A stretch of 51,996 bases of DNA from Beroe ovata (lineage: Eukaryota; Ctenophora; Nuda; Beroida; Beroidae): positions 418,229 through 470,224 of the forward strand of contig CAMPET010000022.1 of the NCBI GenBank assembly GCA_946803715.1, read 5' to 3'. Both the position numbers and the translations under genes were made by a program. Of the stretch, positions 29,805-41,343 are shown in pieces (position 1 is the first letter of the stretch; every line of letters begins with the position of its first letter). The notes below the pieces were generated by a model. It searched no databases, was not told the origin of the DNA, and worked only from the letters and a program-made list of their open reading frames with translations.

Positions 29805-32800
29805 GCGCAGCTCGTTGAAAAGCAGTGCTGGTAGTGCTCACTCTTTTTTACTCTCCATGTACCGTATAGGATAGCATCATGATGTGAATTGTAATGAATG
29901 TTGTATAATGGTACTATACAGTGTATAGTATACGCTATACATCGTGTACAATGCAGCCGTGTACTAATTTCATGTATATAAACACAGTACACACATGGAA
30001 TATCGCACATATTAAGGAACATGAGCATGATAGCTGTTAGCACGTGGCAACACACAGTTGACATAGCAACGTGTAGATTGTAGCAGTACTTGTAGTCCAT
30101 CTTGCAGCTCCACCGCTTTCCCTAGCAAAGATGGGCAGGACCCGTGAAAAGTTTCACACGGTTATATAGTTCGTAAGCAGCTATCATAAACTCTCTTTGA
30201 CCCGTTAACGCTTTAACCGGTTAAGGTACCTATAATCAATATATAGACTGCCCTATGCCAGGTAAACGATAGCCGTTTAATTCATTTCATACAAGTTACC
30301 AGTTACCGGTCTGCAGCATGTGAATTTGTCCACTTGAAGAATAAATTTTGGAGCAAACCTATAGTCAAAACAGTTTTCCTCTTCTTCTCCCCTATTTTGA
30401 TATACCGCAGCGGTAATAGCAGAGTGAAAAACCGGCTACACGAGGGCGCAGACGTGACGTGGCTAACACAGGCGGCGCAGTGGTGGCATTAGTTTCCGAT
30501 CTGCATGGCTGCCAGCAGGAAGGAGGTGGCAGCAAAGACGAATGTTAGAATTCCTAGGACCATGGATAGCACTTTGAAATGACGGATATTGGCGTTCAGG
30601 GTGTAGCTGCTGCTGCCACCAGAGAAGCTTGTGCCACCTGGAGTGTTGGAGCCGCCTTGGTTGAGGGTACTGCACGGTGAGGCAGTGACGGACGGCTTGA
30701 TGTATGGGCTCGACTCCACTATTGTCTTAAAAACTCCTGTGTGTGCAGAATTAGGTGGGTTTGGTAATTATATCACACACTGCAGCGACCAACATGCTCA
30801 GACCTTGTAAACCACACTGCAATTAATTGGAAAACAGTCACTGCTTTTATCAGGGTCTTTGTATACGGTTATTTGATCACAAAGTTACGATGGTACACGA
30901 GTCATTGATAAGGGAACGGGTGAGTGAGAGACTGTGAGTGAGTGGCTGTGAGTGAGTGGCTGTGAGTGACTGTGAGTGAACAAACATTGAAATAAACATG
31001 TTACTCCTGCAGTATTCACGGATAACACTCTCCGGCATTCCTCTCACTTTGCTTGGCGTTACATGCCCGGTTTCGAGATCATGCCGCTATTGATTGCACG
31101 TGCTCACTGCTCAGCTGCCTTGTTGTTGCGGCCCGTTGCGTGGCGCCCCATGTCACGCGCCATGCCTCACGCAGTTACGCGTGACGTGTCGGCGAGTTAC
31201 CTGACGTTGTATTCCTGACATCTGGACCCCTGGTAATGACTGATTTGTGAGGGTCCGGAGTAACATTATTAGGCGGGCTCGTCGGTGGCCCAGAAGGGTC
31301 TGTTATAGGTTTGTCTGGGATTGTTAAAGGAGGTTCGGTCGGAGGATTCGTCTTGGGCTTCATAGTGGTTTCAGAGGAGGGGGTCCCTACAACAAGTTGT
31401 CAATTTGTATTGCAAATAGCAGCACACACATGAACCATACACACACACGCACACGCATACCCACATAGTTTCTATGGTGATAAATAACACAGCAAAAAAC
31501 ACGTTCAGCCCATGCACGCAACAGGAACAACAAATGCAGCACAAGCACAAGCAGTTAGCAATGTATAGGGTCAGTCGTCGAGTCACGAGATTTCCTCACA
31601 GTGTAAATGTAATCTCTGTGTGTATTCAGGGAAAAAAGAACAGTCCCTGCTTGAATCACATGACATTTGGTATTCCCCCTCGATAAAAATACAGATCATT
31701 GAGTTTTCATATCATAGTGCTCCCCGGTCATTGAGGTGTAGCACTGTTCCCCCACGGCCCACATACTGTCACCTCCACTTTGTTTGGGTTCCAATACGGT
31801 GTAAATCTCGGGTTCTTGGATATGATTGGTTTCCCCTGAATCAGGCATGGAGAAAGGGAGAGATTGGACACGATTACCACGTGCGATCAAATTAGGGAGA
31901 ATCACTGGGTGCGGTGTCAAACTGTAGCGAACTGGTGATGGTGTCAACACCGCTGATTTGAGGAACATTAACGATAAATGGTAAATCCATGATATCACCT
32001 AACATTAATATGCTGAATAGGCAGGACATAGAATTTGAATTGAATGAAACATATTTGCTGCCAAGAATATTGACAATGGATCGTATGATTGGAATGATAA
32101 TACCAAAACATTGGGATTTGGGGTCCCTATATGAATTGAACTGAGAAATGTGAAAAATAGTGCTTGATGTTTCAAACTATGATTTGTGTGCTCTTCCAGT
32201 CAGCAATAATACCTTCATTGACAAATTATCTTATTGAGGACAACAGGATCTTGTTGTTACAGGAACATTGAGGAAGAACATGGACATGCATGATGCAGCA
32301 TGGTCACAGAACACGACATCTACATGACAATCATTCATTCACCAACAATTCGTGTTGGCATCTCTTTCAGAATATTTTGTATCACTCAATCGAGAAGTAC
32401 ATCTCACTTCTATCGGACAACGCATTTTGACACGGAATAAAATCTTGAGCCGTGAAAACTACCTCGCACGCACACTCACAAAGCACTCCAAACTATAGAG
32501 ACCACAATTCCACTCCATGCAAATTCCACTCGCCCACTATGCACCTACCTTCGCACTTCTCATCCGGTTTACCATTCAGACTCTGAATCCACTCCGAGCT
32601 GAGGGAGAGGGGTGGGTTAGTTTCTAAAAATAGATCAAATTGGAATAATAGCCTGCATTGCCCCCGCCGGGAAATGCAATATTTCGCCCCAAGGATTGTG
32701 AACCCAATGTTCACAGATCTCTAGATGTTGCTTATTATAGCAGAATGTTGCTGTGGTGTTGCTCTATAAACCACAGTACAATAACTGGTTATTGCTTGCC

Positions 32801-33017
32801 ACATGCTATTCATCCTTGAAATTTATTAGCCTCGCAATCAAATGAAGCATCTGTCAGTTGATATTGGATAACAAAGTGGCAATACAGCTTTGATCGTGGG
32901 TGTTGATGACGTCACAATGATTGCTATATATATATTGAAGTCGCGTTGGTGACATCAACAAAAGACCTGTCATATTTGACACAGAGGGTAGTGACACAGT
33001 ACTCATGATATGGCATA

Positions 33018-33059
<42 letters not shown>

Positions 33060-36000
33060 CTATGCCACTCATGTTTTTCAAAACAGGACACGCGTCGTGA
33101 TCTATCGATAAATCTAGACCTAATTGCACTAATATGGTCAATTTCAAGATATGCCACATAGCAGTTATCATTGATCTCCCAACACACAATGATCGTCCAG
33201 TGAGAAGTCCCAATATAGACGTACTGTAATCCCTTAGAATAGCACACACAATGGGGAGAGACAAAGTTTAGCGGGCAGCGGAGATGGTAGGGACATAGCA
33301 TTGATCACAGTTGGAAACAGTTGAGTGACCAGTATTAAGAGCCCCGCTACAGATCAGCCACTTCACTTCCAAGTAGCTTCTAAAACAACCTACTATCAGC
33401 CACTTTCTATTTAGACACTGCACTACAAAAACATTCACTTCACTACACGGTATTGATTGACTACACTGACATTCACTATATAATATACTTTGCACTGCAC
33501 TACTTCACGACACAGTCACTGCACTACTGCACGACACAGTCACTGCACGACTGCACGACACAGTCACTGCACTATAATAGTGGCCTATAGCTAACTCACC
33601 CTTCTGGGGGCGTCTCCCCGAACAACATTCCTTCCCCTTTCCTGTCACATGCAACTTCATGCATACTCCATGCACACAAATACACAACCCCTCTCCTTAT
33701 TCCACGTCCCCATCCCCTTATTCCACAACCCCTCTCTTTATTCCACAACCCCTCCCTTATGTCCCTAAATGTCGGATACCAAGAATAGCTGATGACGATG
33801 ATTGGGAATCACCGTACGAAGGAAGAGGGTTGCGGGGGGGGGCAAGATTACCTGCAATCCGGTTTACTGGTACACGCCCCCCTTGCAGGACACCACCCGC
33901 AGTACGGGTCACGGGACGCGAAGCAGCAGTTCTTGCTCAGGTTGAGACGGAGACACCGTGATATAACTACCTTGGCAACCGACGTTCCTGTACCAACGAG
34001 CAGATAGTTCTGAGGGGGGAACACGTGGTTACATCAGCTGCAGTGGAAGTGTGGGTGAAATGGCTGGTGATTGGTGAAATAGTGACGATGTAGTAGTTTT
34101 CGTCATCATGATCGATTCAAAAGAGGGGGAGGAGGGGATAAAAATGGTCAATCATATAAACCGGGTCGTTCTTTTTCTCGAAAGCCAAGAAGTTTACGGT
34201 GAGGTTGGAATCCATGTTCCCCACGGCAACTTGTAGGGATTCTATGAGAATCGGCTGTTTATTGATCCACGTGACTTTCAGGACTTGGCCCTTGTCTGAG
34301 GGGCGAATAGTTATGGGATTTGACTGTATTAAGCATGAAATCATGCGAGAACCACATGATGTGCTATGAGGGTCCTTTCCGAAACTGATTTAAGTCGAAA
34401 TTGTTGTGAAACTCTGCAATTGAATTTTTGACCTAAATTTGTTTTCCACTTAAGTCTCTTTCGGAAAAGATCCTCTGATTATGATCTCAAGTGAAGATGT
34501 CGATATGGTTCTATCTGACGGAATAATATTCCGTCAGAATTGGTATATTCCGAATATACCAATTATAGATCGTATCCATTGGATACCTAGTGGCTAGAAA
34601 ACTTCTCTCTACACCGTAGCCAAGGTTATTACTTATGTTGCTATAAATAACCCAAACGTCACGGTTGGTTCATGTCAACAATGTTCTATTCTTAGTAACA
34701 CTATCTGACTGTGATCGTACAGCACTGGCAACCTTTATGCTTTTACTGTCAGACAGGCAGACTATTATAGTTACTCATGCAGATGGCAAAAAGTTATTTT
34801 AGTTATTTTAATATTTTAGTTTAGTTTCAACACTTTTGATGAATTGAGTGTCAAGTGCTAGGATATTTTCTGTGAAGTTCCATCTAAGTGATGTTCGGGG
34901 ATGTTACAGGCGATGTTCCAGGGTCTAACTGCAACGATGTTGTAGAAGTGACACTAACCTGTTCCAATAAAGAGGACAGGTTCAGTAGAATTCTGGACAT
35001 TATTGTCCAGTAACAGTTGAGTGAACTGTGGACCAGCTTGCAGGAATAACGGTGCTACCTCCGACTTCACGGCATTTTCAGTCAAGTGAAGCTTCTGAGT
35101 TGGACCGGTGTTAGCAACTATATCGACATAGGGAGATTGTAGAGCAGTAGCCGGGGATTTCATGAGAGAATAATTACTCACATAGTACTCTTCGATCTGG
35201 AGGACTGAAAGTGAACCGCATGTGGGTGCAGTTCTTGCTTTAACTGGGTAAATGCTACCATCAAGCTCGATATATCGGCCAGTATCGAAGTTTTTGTCAA
35301 TGTCGTCCAGATTGTAGCGGCACACCACTGAGCCACTTGCTGAGGTGTCCCCCTGTGAGAAGGCGGCGTACAGCATCCTGTTCCTGTCTAGTATGCCATG
35401 GCCTGAGAGTTATCAATGTTAGTATGTGCATAAAAATCATGATAAAAATTTCATTCTTCATTAATATTCGTGAAATCTCGATCCCTCTGTACCTTTGAGA
35501 GGAGTAGCTGGGAAGAGAATTTACCTATTCGATTGTAGGAGAAAGTCTGTTCCCCGAATGTCTGATCTTCCACCTTGTTTTCGCACATAATCCGGGCCTT
35601 GACGAAGGTTCGCCACAGACTGAAGTCTGGTCGATCCATCCGCTTTGTCATCTCCCACCCATTGTCTGCCTTGCACACCCGAGCAATCCGGGAAACAACC
35701 TGCGGCAACAGCGACAGCTTGTAAATTGTCCGAGTTATGCAATGTTATACTACAAGAGGAGTAGTTTTGCGGAGAGCCGAATTACGGCGCCCCTATTCCA
35801 CTGGTTATCTAACGTCATTTTATACGGGGCGTTTACAATGATTATATGCGGTGGACACTGCACGGGTTAACTCGTATCATTGCATCAGAATTTCATCCTA
35901 GCGAGAGAGAGAGAGAGAGGGCGGGGGTAAACTTTAAAGAGGGGGCGNCCGTTTTTTTTCTTCCGTTCCGAGGGCTCGTGGGTTCTCTTTTCTTTGCGTG

Positions 36001-38333
36001 ATAATTTATTCTTCGGGTGTGTGGGGGGGTGGGGCCGGGTGTAAACTCTAAAGAGGAGGCGAGGGAGAGGGGTGTGGGGGTAAACTCTAAAGAGGGGGCC
36101 AGGGAGAGGGGGGTAAACTCTAAAGAGGGGGCGGGGTGGGAGAAGGAGGCAACTTGAGGGTCTGTTGCTGCAACTTTACCTGCTTGTCTGGGGTGCTAGG
36201 CGTGTTGGTGTAGTCTATTTCTTGGAAGAGAAAGTACACATAATCGCCACTACTGAATGATGCCACAAACTTGGCTTTATTGAGAAACTTCGGATCCAGG
36301 AGTGTCGATACCATGGCATTTAGTACTAAGCCCCCTTTTTCATCCTTTGCTATCTGGAGTTGTTAATTCAATAAGACGTTTACTAAAGTTGCTAAAATTG
36401 CTTGGAAAGTGCAGGCTGAAATATTATTGATATTATATAAACAGTTAAATTATTAGGTAGTCCAAAGCAGGGCTGCTTCAATGTCAGCAGATTCTGTACC
36501 TTTGCACTGGAAATTGCGAATGCGTTGCTCTCCGGATCATTGGAGATCATGGTACCGGAGAAGAGACGGCGATCGGAGAAGGTTGCCGTGCTGAACGCTA
36601 CTGGGTTTGTCGGTACAAACTCTTCCCCGCTCAGAGAGGTGAAGTCCGAGAGATCCTGAATCTGGGGACAGGGGGATTGTGACAATTGACAAATGGACAA
36701 AACATTGATAACATTTATATTATGAACCCAGCCAATCTTTCAGGGTTGTTGGAAATGAAGTATCAGATGCAGGGCACACGTACCTTCCTGACTTGGCATG
36801 ACTTAGCTCCGGAGAAGGCAGTAGTTCCACATGTCAGTATCTTGCCTTCCTCAATGGGGAGTAGAATACGGTTGTAGTTTCTACACGCGTACTGGAGCAG
36901 GGAATAACAGGGTTATCAATGATAACAATCATCATACATCCATCGAAACTTATTATCTTCCATATTATCCCCTCTCATGGCTTCGAAATTTGCCCGAATA
37001 CAACCAGTATTTTGACTGAAACGCATGCTTCGCCACCACACATTCCCCTCCGGCCTCCAGCCTACAAGCTAACTGTGTAGTCCTTTTAATACGGCCCCTC
37101 ACATTCATATTCTCATACATATTGTTGGAATATCTACTTAAACATAATGGGAGATGTCCCGCTGCAGTGGGCGTGCCCCGTATGTTGCAAAATAAAGAGG
37201 CTTGAATTGAGTTATGTAATCCGCAAAAATACCCGAGAGGCGATCCACTTTTCAAGACTTTTTTGGACTAAAATAATCGGATTTGGATGTAGATTCTATA
37301 TTGTTCCCTGGATACACGAGATAGGGTGTCAATGAGGGTGTTACCAACCTTGGATCTTCCCATCTCCACACATCTTCCCCGGGCATTGATATCAATGGCA
37401 CCTGGTGAGACATCCTGTTGCTGTATCTTGTTCAGGAGGTTGTCAGTAACGTCAAACGATAGGAGCGTATCAACACCGGCAACAATCAATCTGGGGAGGG
37501 AGTATGGATGCTGATATCTATTGTTAGTGACAACAACCATAATAACAGTGACAACAACCATCACATAAGTGACAACAACCATAACCACCGAACAGTTTAC
37601 AGTGATTCACCTGTTGTCACGGCACTATTTACCTGTTGTCAGTTGGTGACAGGTAGTGAGATCTGTAGTCCCAGATAGCATTGTTAAAGAAACACCGAGA
37701 ACAGTAGTTGTTCGAACAGTTCAATGACACCGTGACATCCCCCTCATCCGTACTCCAGCATGGAGTGTCCCCAAACAGCACTGAAATTATTCCTTTATCA
37801 GTCAATGTNAACAACCATCACATAAGTGACAACAACCATAACCACAGCGACAACAACCATCATAACAGTGACAACGACCATAACATTAACCATAAAAACC
37901 ATAACAACAATGATAACAACCATAACAGGGATAACAACAACCATAACCACAGTGACAACGACCATCACAACAGTGACAGCAACCATAACCACAGTGACAA
38001 CAACCATAACAACAGTGACAACAACCATCACATAAGTGACAACAACCATAACCACCGAACAGTTTACAGTGACAGCACTATTTACCTGTTGTCAGTTGGT
38101 GACAGGTAGTGAGATCTGTAGTCCCAGATAGCTTTGTTAAAGAAACACCGAGAACAGTAGTTGTTCGAACAGTTCAATGACACCGTGACATCCCCCTCAT
38201 CCGTACTCCAGCATGGAGTGTCCCCAAACAGCACTGAAATTATTCCTTTATCAGTCAATGTGCATTCTGCAGTCAAAAGTAAGTAATTATCAGTAAGGAC
38301 AGCTCCTTCTTTCAGAGGAATCACTCGAGCCAG
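28709..38333 (-). CDS. transmembrane semaphorin with alternative 3' terminal exons; first exon not found
   Basis: Shared exons, 5' to 3': 38086-38333, 37349-37490, 36784-36891, 36500-36661, 36180-36353, 35525-35699, 34959-35402, 34162-34295, 33868-34009, 33600-33641, 32549-32623. The SEMA propeller starts at YLSPTDNRLIVAGVDTLLSF, has CRNYNRILLPIEEGKILTCG, YVYFLFQEIDY, VVSRIARVCKADNGW, MLYAAFSQG and VLFIGTDKGQVLKVTW. A PSI domain follows (NCCFASRDPYCGWCPARGAC), then WIQSLNGKPDEKCE. A Thr/Pro stalk (31201-31386) joins in phase to either a TM exon at 30489-30736 or a TM plus 65-residue tail at 28709-29010; an earlier exon 31696-31835 offers a TM-less end. Lengths from 38333 are 759, 777 and 661 aa. 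Semaphorins signal through plexins. Plexin is excluded by the short tail. The signal-peptide exon should lie right of 38333 but was not identified. Confidence 0.87.
29712..29802. repeat. CA microsatellite interrupted by a 21-N gap
   Basis: Pure CA on both sides of the N run (29745-29765). The gap is an assembly break inside the repeat; its true length is unknown. It lies in the last intron of the semaphorin gene. Confidence 0.95.
30489..30736 (-). CDS. semaphorin alternative last exon A (TM, almost no cytoplasmic tail)
   Basis: Acceptor CACACAG at 30737 with 2-nt phase also fits the stalk exon. It encodes a Gly/Ser/Thr-rich stretch, then the TM helix VLSMVLGILTFVFAATSFLL and stops five residues later (after QIGN). 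It would anchor the SEMA domain with no signalling tail. Confidence 0.7.
31696..31835 (-). CDS. candidate semaphorin alternative last exon C (no TM)
   Basis: Acceptor GATTCAG at 31836 with 2-nt phase fits exon 32549-32623. The 45 residues include EPEIYTVLEPKQSGG and GEHYDMKTQ then a stop, with no hydrophobic helix, so this form would be secreted. Its Tyr-rich sequence looks more like a cytoplasmic tail, so it may instead be a chance frame or belong to an unrecognised splice form. Confidence 0.4.
33018..33059. repeat. (TAG)14 trinucleotide repeat
   Basis: Fourteen perfect TAG units in a semaphorin intron. Confidence 0.97.
33493..33574. repeat. 24-bp tandem repeat, 3.4 copies
   Basis: Unit CACTGCACTACTGCACGACACAGT at 33493, 33517 and 33541 with a partial fourth. 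It ends about 25 bp from exon 33600-33641. Confidence 0.9.
33670..33765. repeat. C-rich degenerate repeat CTTATTCCACAACCCCT
   Basis: Three to four copies of about 20-23 bp. It occupies the intron between the PSI exon and the next exon. Confidence 0.65.
34515..34586. repeat. three consecutive perfect palindromes
   Basis: 34515-34537 has 11-base arms (CTGACGGAATA) around one A. 34538-34564 abuts it with 13-base arms (AATTGGTATATTC) around one C. 34572-34586 has 7-base arms (GTATCCA) around one T. All arms pair perfectly. They lie in the semaphorin intron between exons 34959-35402 and 34162-34295. Confidence 0.95.
35925..36135. repeat. G-rich repeat with GTAAACTCTAAAGAGGGGGC units
   Basis: Four copies of the word TAAACTYTAAAGAGGGGGC at about 35928, 36042, 36083 and 36114, separated by G-runs. 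It has strong G-quadruplex potential. One N at 35948. It lies in a semaphorin intron. Confidence 0.8.
37633..37808 (-). pseudogene. partial duplicate of the semaphorin exon 38086-38333, cut at an N
   Basis: The 176 bases match 38086-38261 at an offset of 453 bp with about one base change (Asn for Lys in FNKAIWD). The copy is truncated exactly at the N at 37809 and lacks its acceptor. Adjacent minisatellite and downstream flank are duplicated too. This is most likely two haplotypes joined by the assembler, not a real extra exon. Confidence 0.8.
37810..38060. repeat. minisatellite AGTGACAACAACCATAACNAC
   Basis: About a dozen variants of GTGACAACAACCATAACCAC with AACAACNACC spacers. A shorter stretch of the same repeat lies at 37510-37580. 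Confidence 0.9.
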
Positions 38334-38530
38334 CTGGAAGGTGATACCACATTAGAAGAACCCCCAGTTTTTAATAAGATTTACGGAAATTGACCAAGTC
38401 ACAAGGCACTAGGCAAACGCGCACAAGTGTTCATGACTGGACTGTGTTACGAATTATGCTGTTATGACTGTTATGACAAAGATGTACATGTCTCAACCAT
38501 CATCAGCACGTAGGGCCATGGATTGGGGTA

Positions 38531-38764
38531 CGGAATACCCAACTTATAGAAAAACCAATGTCAGGCATACCCCAAGGTCGCGAATACTCAACAGGAATTA
38601 CCAAGTTGGGTATTCGCGTCTTCATGTCTTGAATACCCAAGGTCGCGAATACCCAATTAAAATTAGCGATACTAGACTGCAATGATTCATGTCATGTCCT
38701 GATGAGACACTTAATGCAGAGTACCCAACAATTCTGTTGGGCATTCGCGACATTGGGTATTCCG
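38531..38764. mobile_element. 234-bp TA-flanked MITE-like element
   Basis: Perfect 12-bp terminal inverted repeats CGGAATACCCAA / TTGGGTATTCCG, with TA on both outer sides (38529-38530 and 38765-38766). Internal copies of GGTCGCGAATACCCAA and GTTGGGTATTCGCG form sub-terminal inverted repeats. TA duplication suggests a Tc1/mariner-mobilised MITE; no coding capacity. Confidence 0.75.
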
Positions 38765-39179
38765 TACTGTTACCCACTTTTTATCCACTTTATGTTACAC
38801 GAACTGCAGAAATGAATCATATTCATATCATAGTACTGCAGCTGTCCTGTAGCAGCTGCACCAGTACAGAGCAGTAAACTATCATGCTATGTCGTAATCT
38901 TGACGTGGGATTCGAGACGTTACAAGGTAAAGTAGTTCAATGAGTGGATTGCAAAATCACGATTGTTACACCGAACCAGGACCGCGACTACATACATAGT
39001 AGTAGAAATTTGTGAAAAAAGGTATTTTATCCTCCATTTCTTGACCCTGGTAAGAGAATAACCCTGTACTCTGTCCAAATAATACTCTCCTATTTCTTGG
39101 TTGATTGATATGTCCATTGTCCAATTCAAAGTGAATGTCCAATTCAATTTCAATGCCAAGTGACTTATGCAATATATTA

Positions 39180-39645
39180 CCCTGGTGACCCCCAACTGAT
39201 CCCCTGGCGAACCTCTACTGACCCCCTGCTGATCCTCTACGGGCCCCTGGTGAACCCCCTCTGACCCCCTGGTGATCACTTTATAACATTATTTTGACCC
39301 CCATGAGACCAATTTCTGATCATTTTTGACCCCCTGCTGACCCCCTGGTGAACCCCTTACTGACACCCTGCTGGCGTTTAGGGTGCATTGGGGGGGGGCG
39401 TTTTGGGTGCATTTAAGATTCGTTTAGGGCGCATTCAGGGTGCAGGCTGGGAGCATGCCCATTGATATACATGGAGAGGGGTCTCATAGGGGTCAAAATA
39501 AGGTCATAAAGTGATCACCAAGGGGTCAGAGGGGGTTTACCAGGGGGTNAACCAGGGGGTCAGTAGGGGTTCAGCAGGGGGTCAGTAGGCGGTCAGTGGG
39601 TGGTCAGCAGGGTGTCAGCAGAGGGTCAGCAGAGGGTCATTGATA
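39180..39645. repeat. minisatellite palindrome of CTGACCCCCTGGTGA units
   Basis: The left half has C-rich units CTGACCCCCTGCTGA, the right half the G-rich complement CAGCAGGGGGTCAG. 39253-39310 is an imperfect reverse complement of 39480-39538, including the unique word GTGATCACTTTAT. The spacer contains TTTAGGGTGCATTGGGGG. One N at 39547-39549. Confidence 0.85.
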
Positions 39646-40991
39646 TACTTTCATACGACCGATTAAGTCGACGGATCCAAAGTGTGATTCACAAGAGGGT
39701 TTACGCTTATGGGTTCATGTTTATAATGTCCGGTGCATTACGTGGTGTGCTTGCATTCAAATCAGGTTTAAGGTTCACCATTTCCTCTTCGAGACTATCA
39801 AATATGCGTCGTGAGGAAGTGTCTGCTAACGTTTAACAACTAACATCAAATTACAGAGGTGCAAAATACAGAGGTGTTGTCATGGGTAGAAGCATGTTCT
39901 ATAGCACTAGAATTATTCCGAGATTCTCTTCCTCTTTGGAGCGGTCTTTACATGTGCTAATTCTCCTCGGAAATGTATCCATAAGATCGACGTTATTTCA
40001 CTTCCTCGCCCCATGGAGTCAGCGCTGGGCCGAAGAGAATCTTACGTGTAGACACACGTTTCTCAGGCTAAAATTTCCATATTAGGTAGAAACGAGAACC
40101 CTGTGTTTTACCTTCGTAGGAAATATTTGTATAATCACGCGAGTCTATCGTTACAAAACCGTTTATAAATGAGGGAGGGGATCAAACTAACGGTCCAATT
40201 GCTTTATTGATGCCCCAAGCGCTTAACTGGTTAAATGGATTGTGATGCAGCGACTAGCCCACCAAGAATTATAAAAACCCTTCGTTCCATCTCCCGATGC
40301 AGAATGCGGTATTTCCATTCTTTGCAAACTCACTCTTCTACTGCTAAGAAGATGGGATCTCATAGCTAGATTCTATGGCATCTCATAGCTTGAGTCTAAT
40401 TCAACAGAATTTTGCTTACGATGATGCATTGCTTGATTTTAAGCTGTAATAAGCTAATAACTTCATTTTTTGTTTATAACGTCGGTCATGTCGAACTGAT
40501 ACTTCTTATCAGCTTTATAGCAGAGTATGCATTAATTAGCTGGCATATTCACAATATTTGGACAAAAGAGACAGCTCATGCTGCTCAGATTGTATGTGGC
40601 GAAAACACACCCACAGAGAGTAGATATCAATGTCCATTTGAAAGGCAGTCTTATCAAGGTCCCTAATCATATTTGCATCTGCAATGTCCGTTTTTTTTAT
40701 TCAATTTCTTGTCGGTTATGATATCCAACAAGCGAGAAATAAATCACACACCAGCCCATAATTACGTGACTGAGCCACGCTAACAATCAATTCTTGCCCT
40801 GGTGACGTGAAAGTTTAGGACTGGTAAACTTTTTACTTCGAGACGCATTTTAGGCAGAGAGAGAGCGGGGATTAATTAGAGTTGAAGATAAGAAAAGGTT
40901 TAAATAACTGAGAAGACCAGTCTTTGGTTCAATATTTTGATTTACGAGTACTCTTTTCGACAACCCGACACCACCGTACAGCAGAAAAAAA

Positions 40992-41343
40992 ATGTTGGAC
41001 TGCAGATTCTGTAACAGACGCTTTACCACTGACATGGAAAAAAAGAACCACGACAGAAAGTGTCAATCCGAGTAAGTATAGAAATGAAATATCAGTGATG
41101 GACATTTATAGTTCACTCGATACACTTTTTTATGACACATTACTTTTCTAATGCTCTAATATTTCACCCCTTTACAGTCGTCACAAGACAGAGAGGTTCG
41201 AATCCTACTGCCAAAGACTTGGATACCCAAACTGGCGTCAGCTCGCCCAGGACGCCATCAGAAGACTCGGACCCTCCGCCTCCGTAAACGATCTTCTGGA
41301 ATGCGTCATACAGCTGGAGAAGAAGAGGACGGGGAGAAAGTAG
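40992..41343 (+). CDS. small C2HC zinc-finger protein (2 exons)
   Basis: Exons 40992-41071 and 41178-41343 join in phase 2 with GTAAGT and TTTACAG, giving 81 aa. The first exon encodes CRFCNRRFTTDMEKKNHDRKC: C4, C7, H20 and C24 make a C2HC finger with the usual Phe after the second Cys. The rest is basic and helical (WRQLAQDAIRRLG, LLECVIQLEKKRTGRK). An in-frame extension of about 17 codons lies upstream of the ATG behind a possible acceptor, so this may be the 3' part of a longer gene. Nucleic-acid or protein binding is expected from the fold; function unknown. Confidence 0.65.

Larger units (their letters stand above)
38334..40991. other. between semaphorin 5' exon and zinc-finger gene; repeats, missing 5' exon expected here
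   Basis: The semaphorin first exon and both genes' promoters should lie here. I did not find a signal-peptide frame with a phase-0 donor on the minus strand. Recognisable contents are a small MITE (38531-38764) and a minisatellite palindrome (39180-39640). Confidence 0.45.

Noticed and set aside
37708-38109. Long frames of Asn/His/Asp or Thr/Ile repeats on both strands
   Set aside because: All are readings of the GTGACAACAACCATAAC minisatellite overlapping the semaphorin exon; the shadow frames have no domain.
28709-38333. Plexin or MET-type receptor instead of semaphorin
   Set aside because: Only one PSI, no IPT repeats and a 65-residue tail without GAP or kinase domain.
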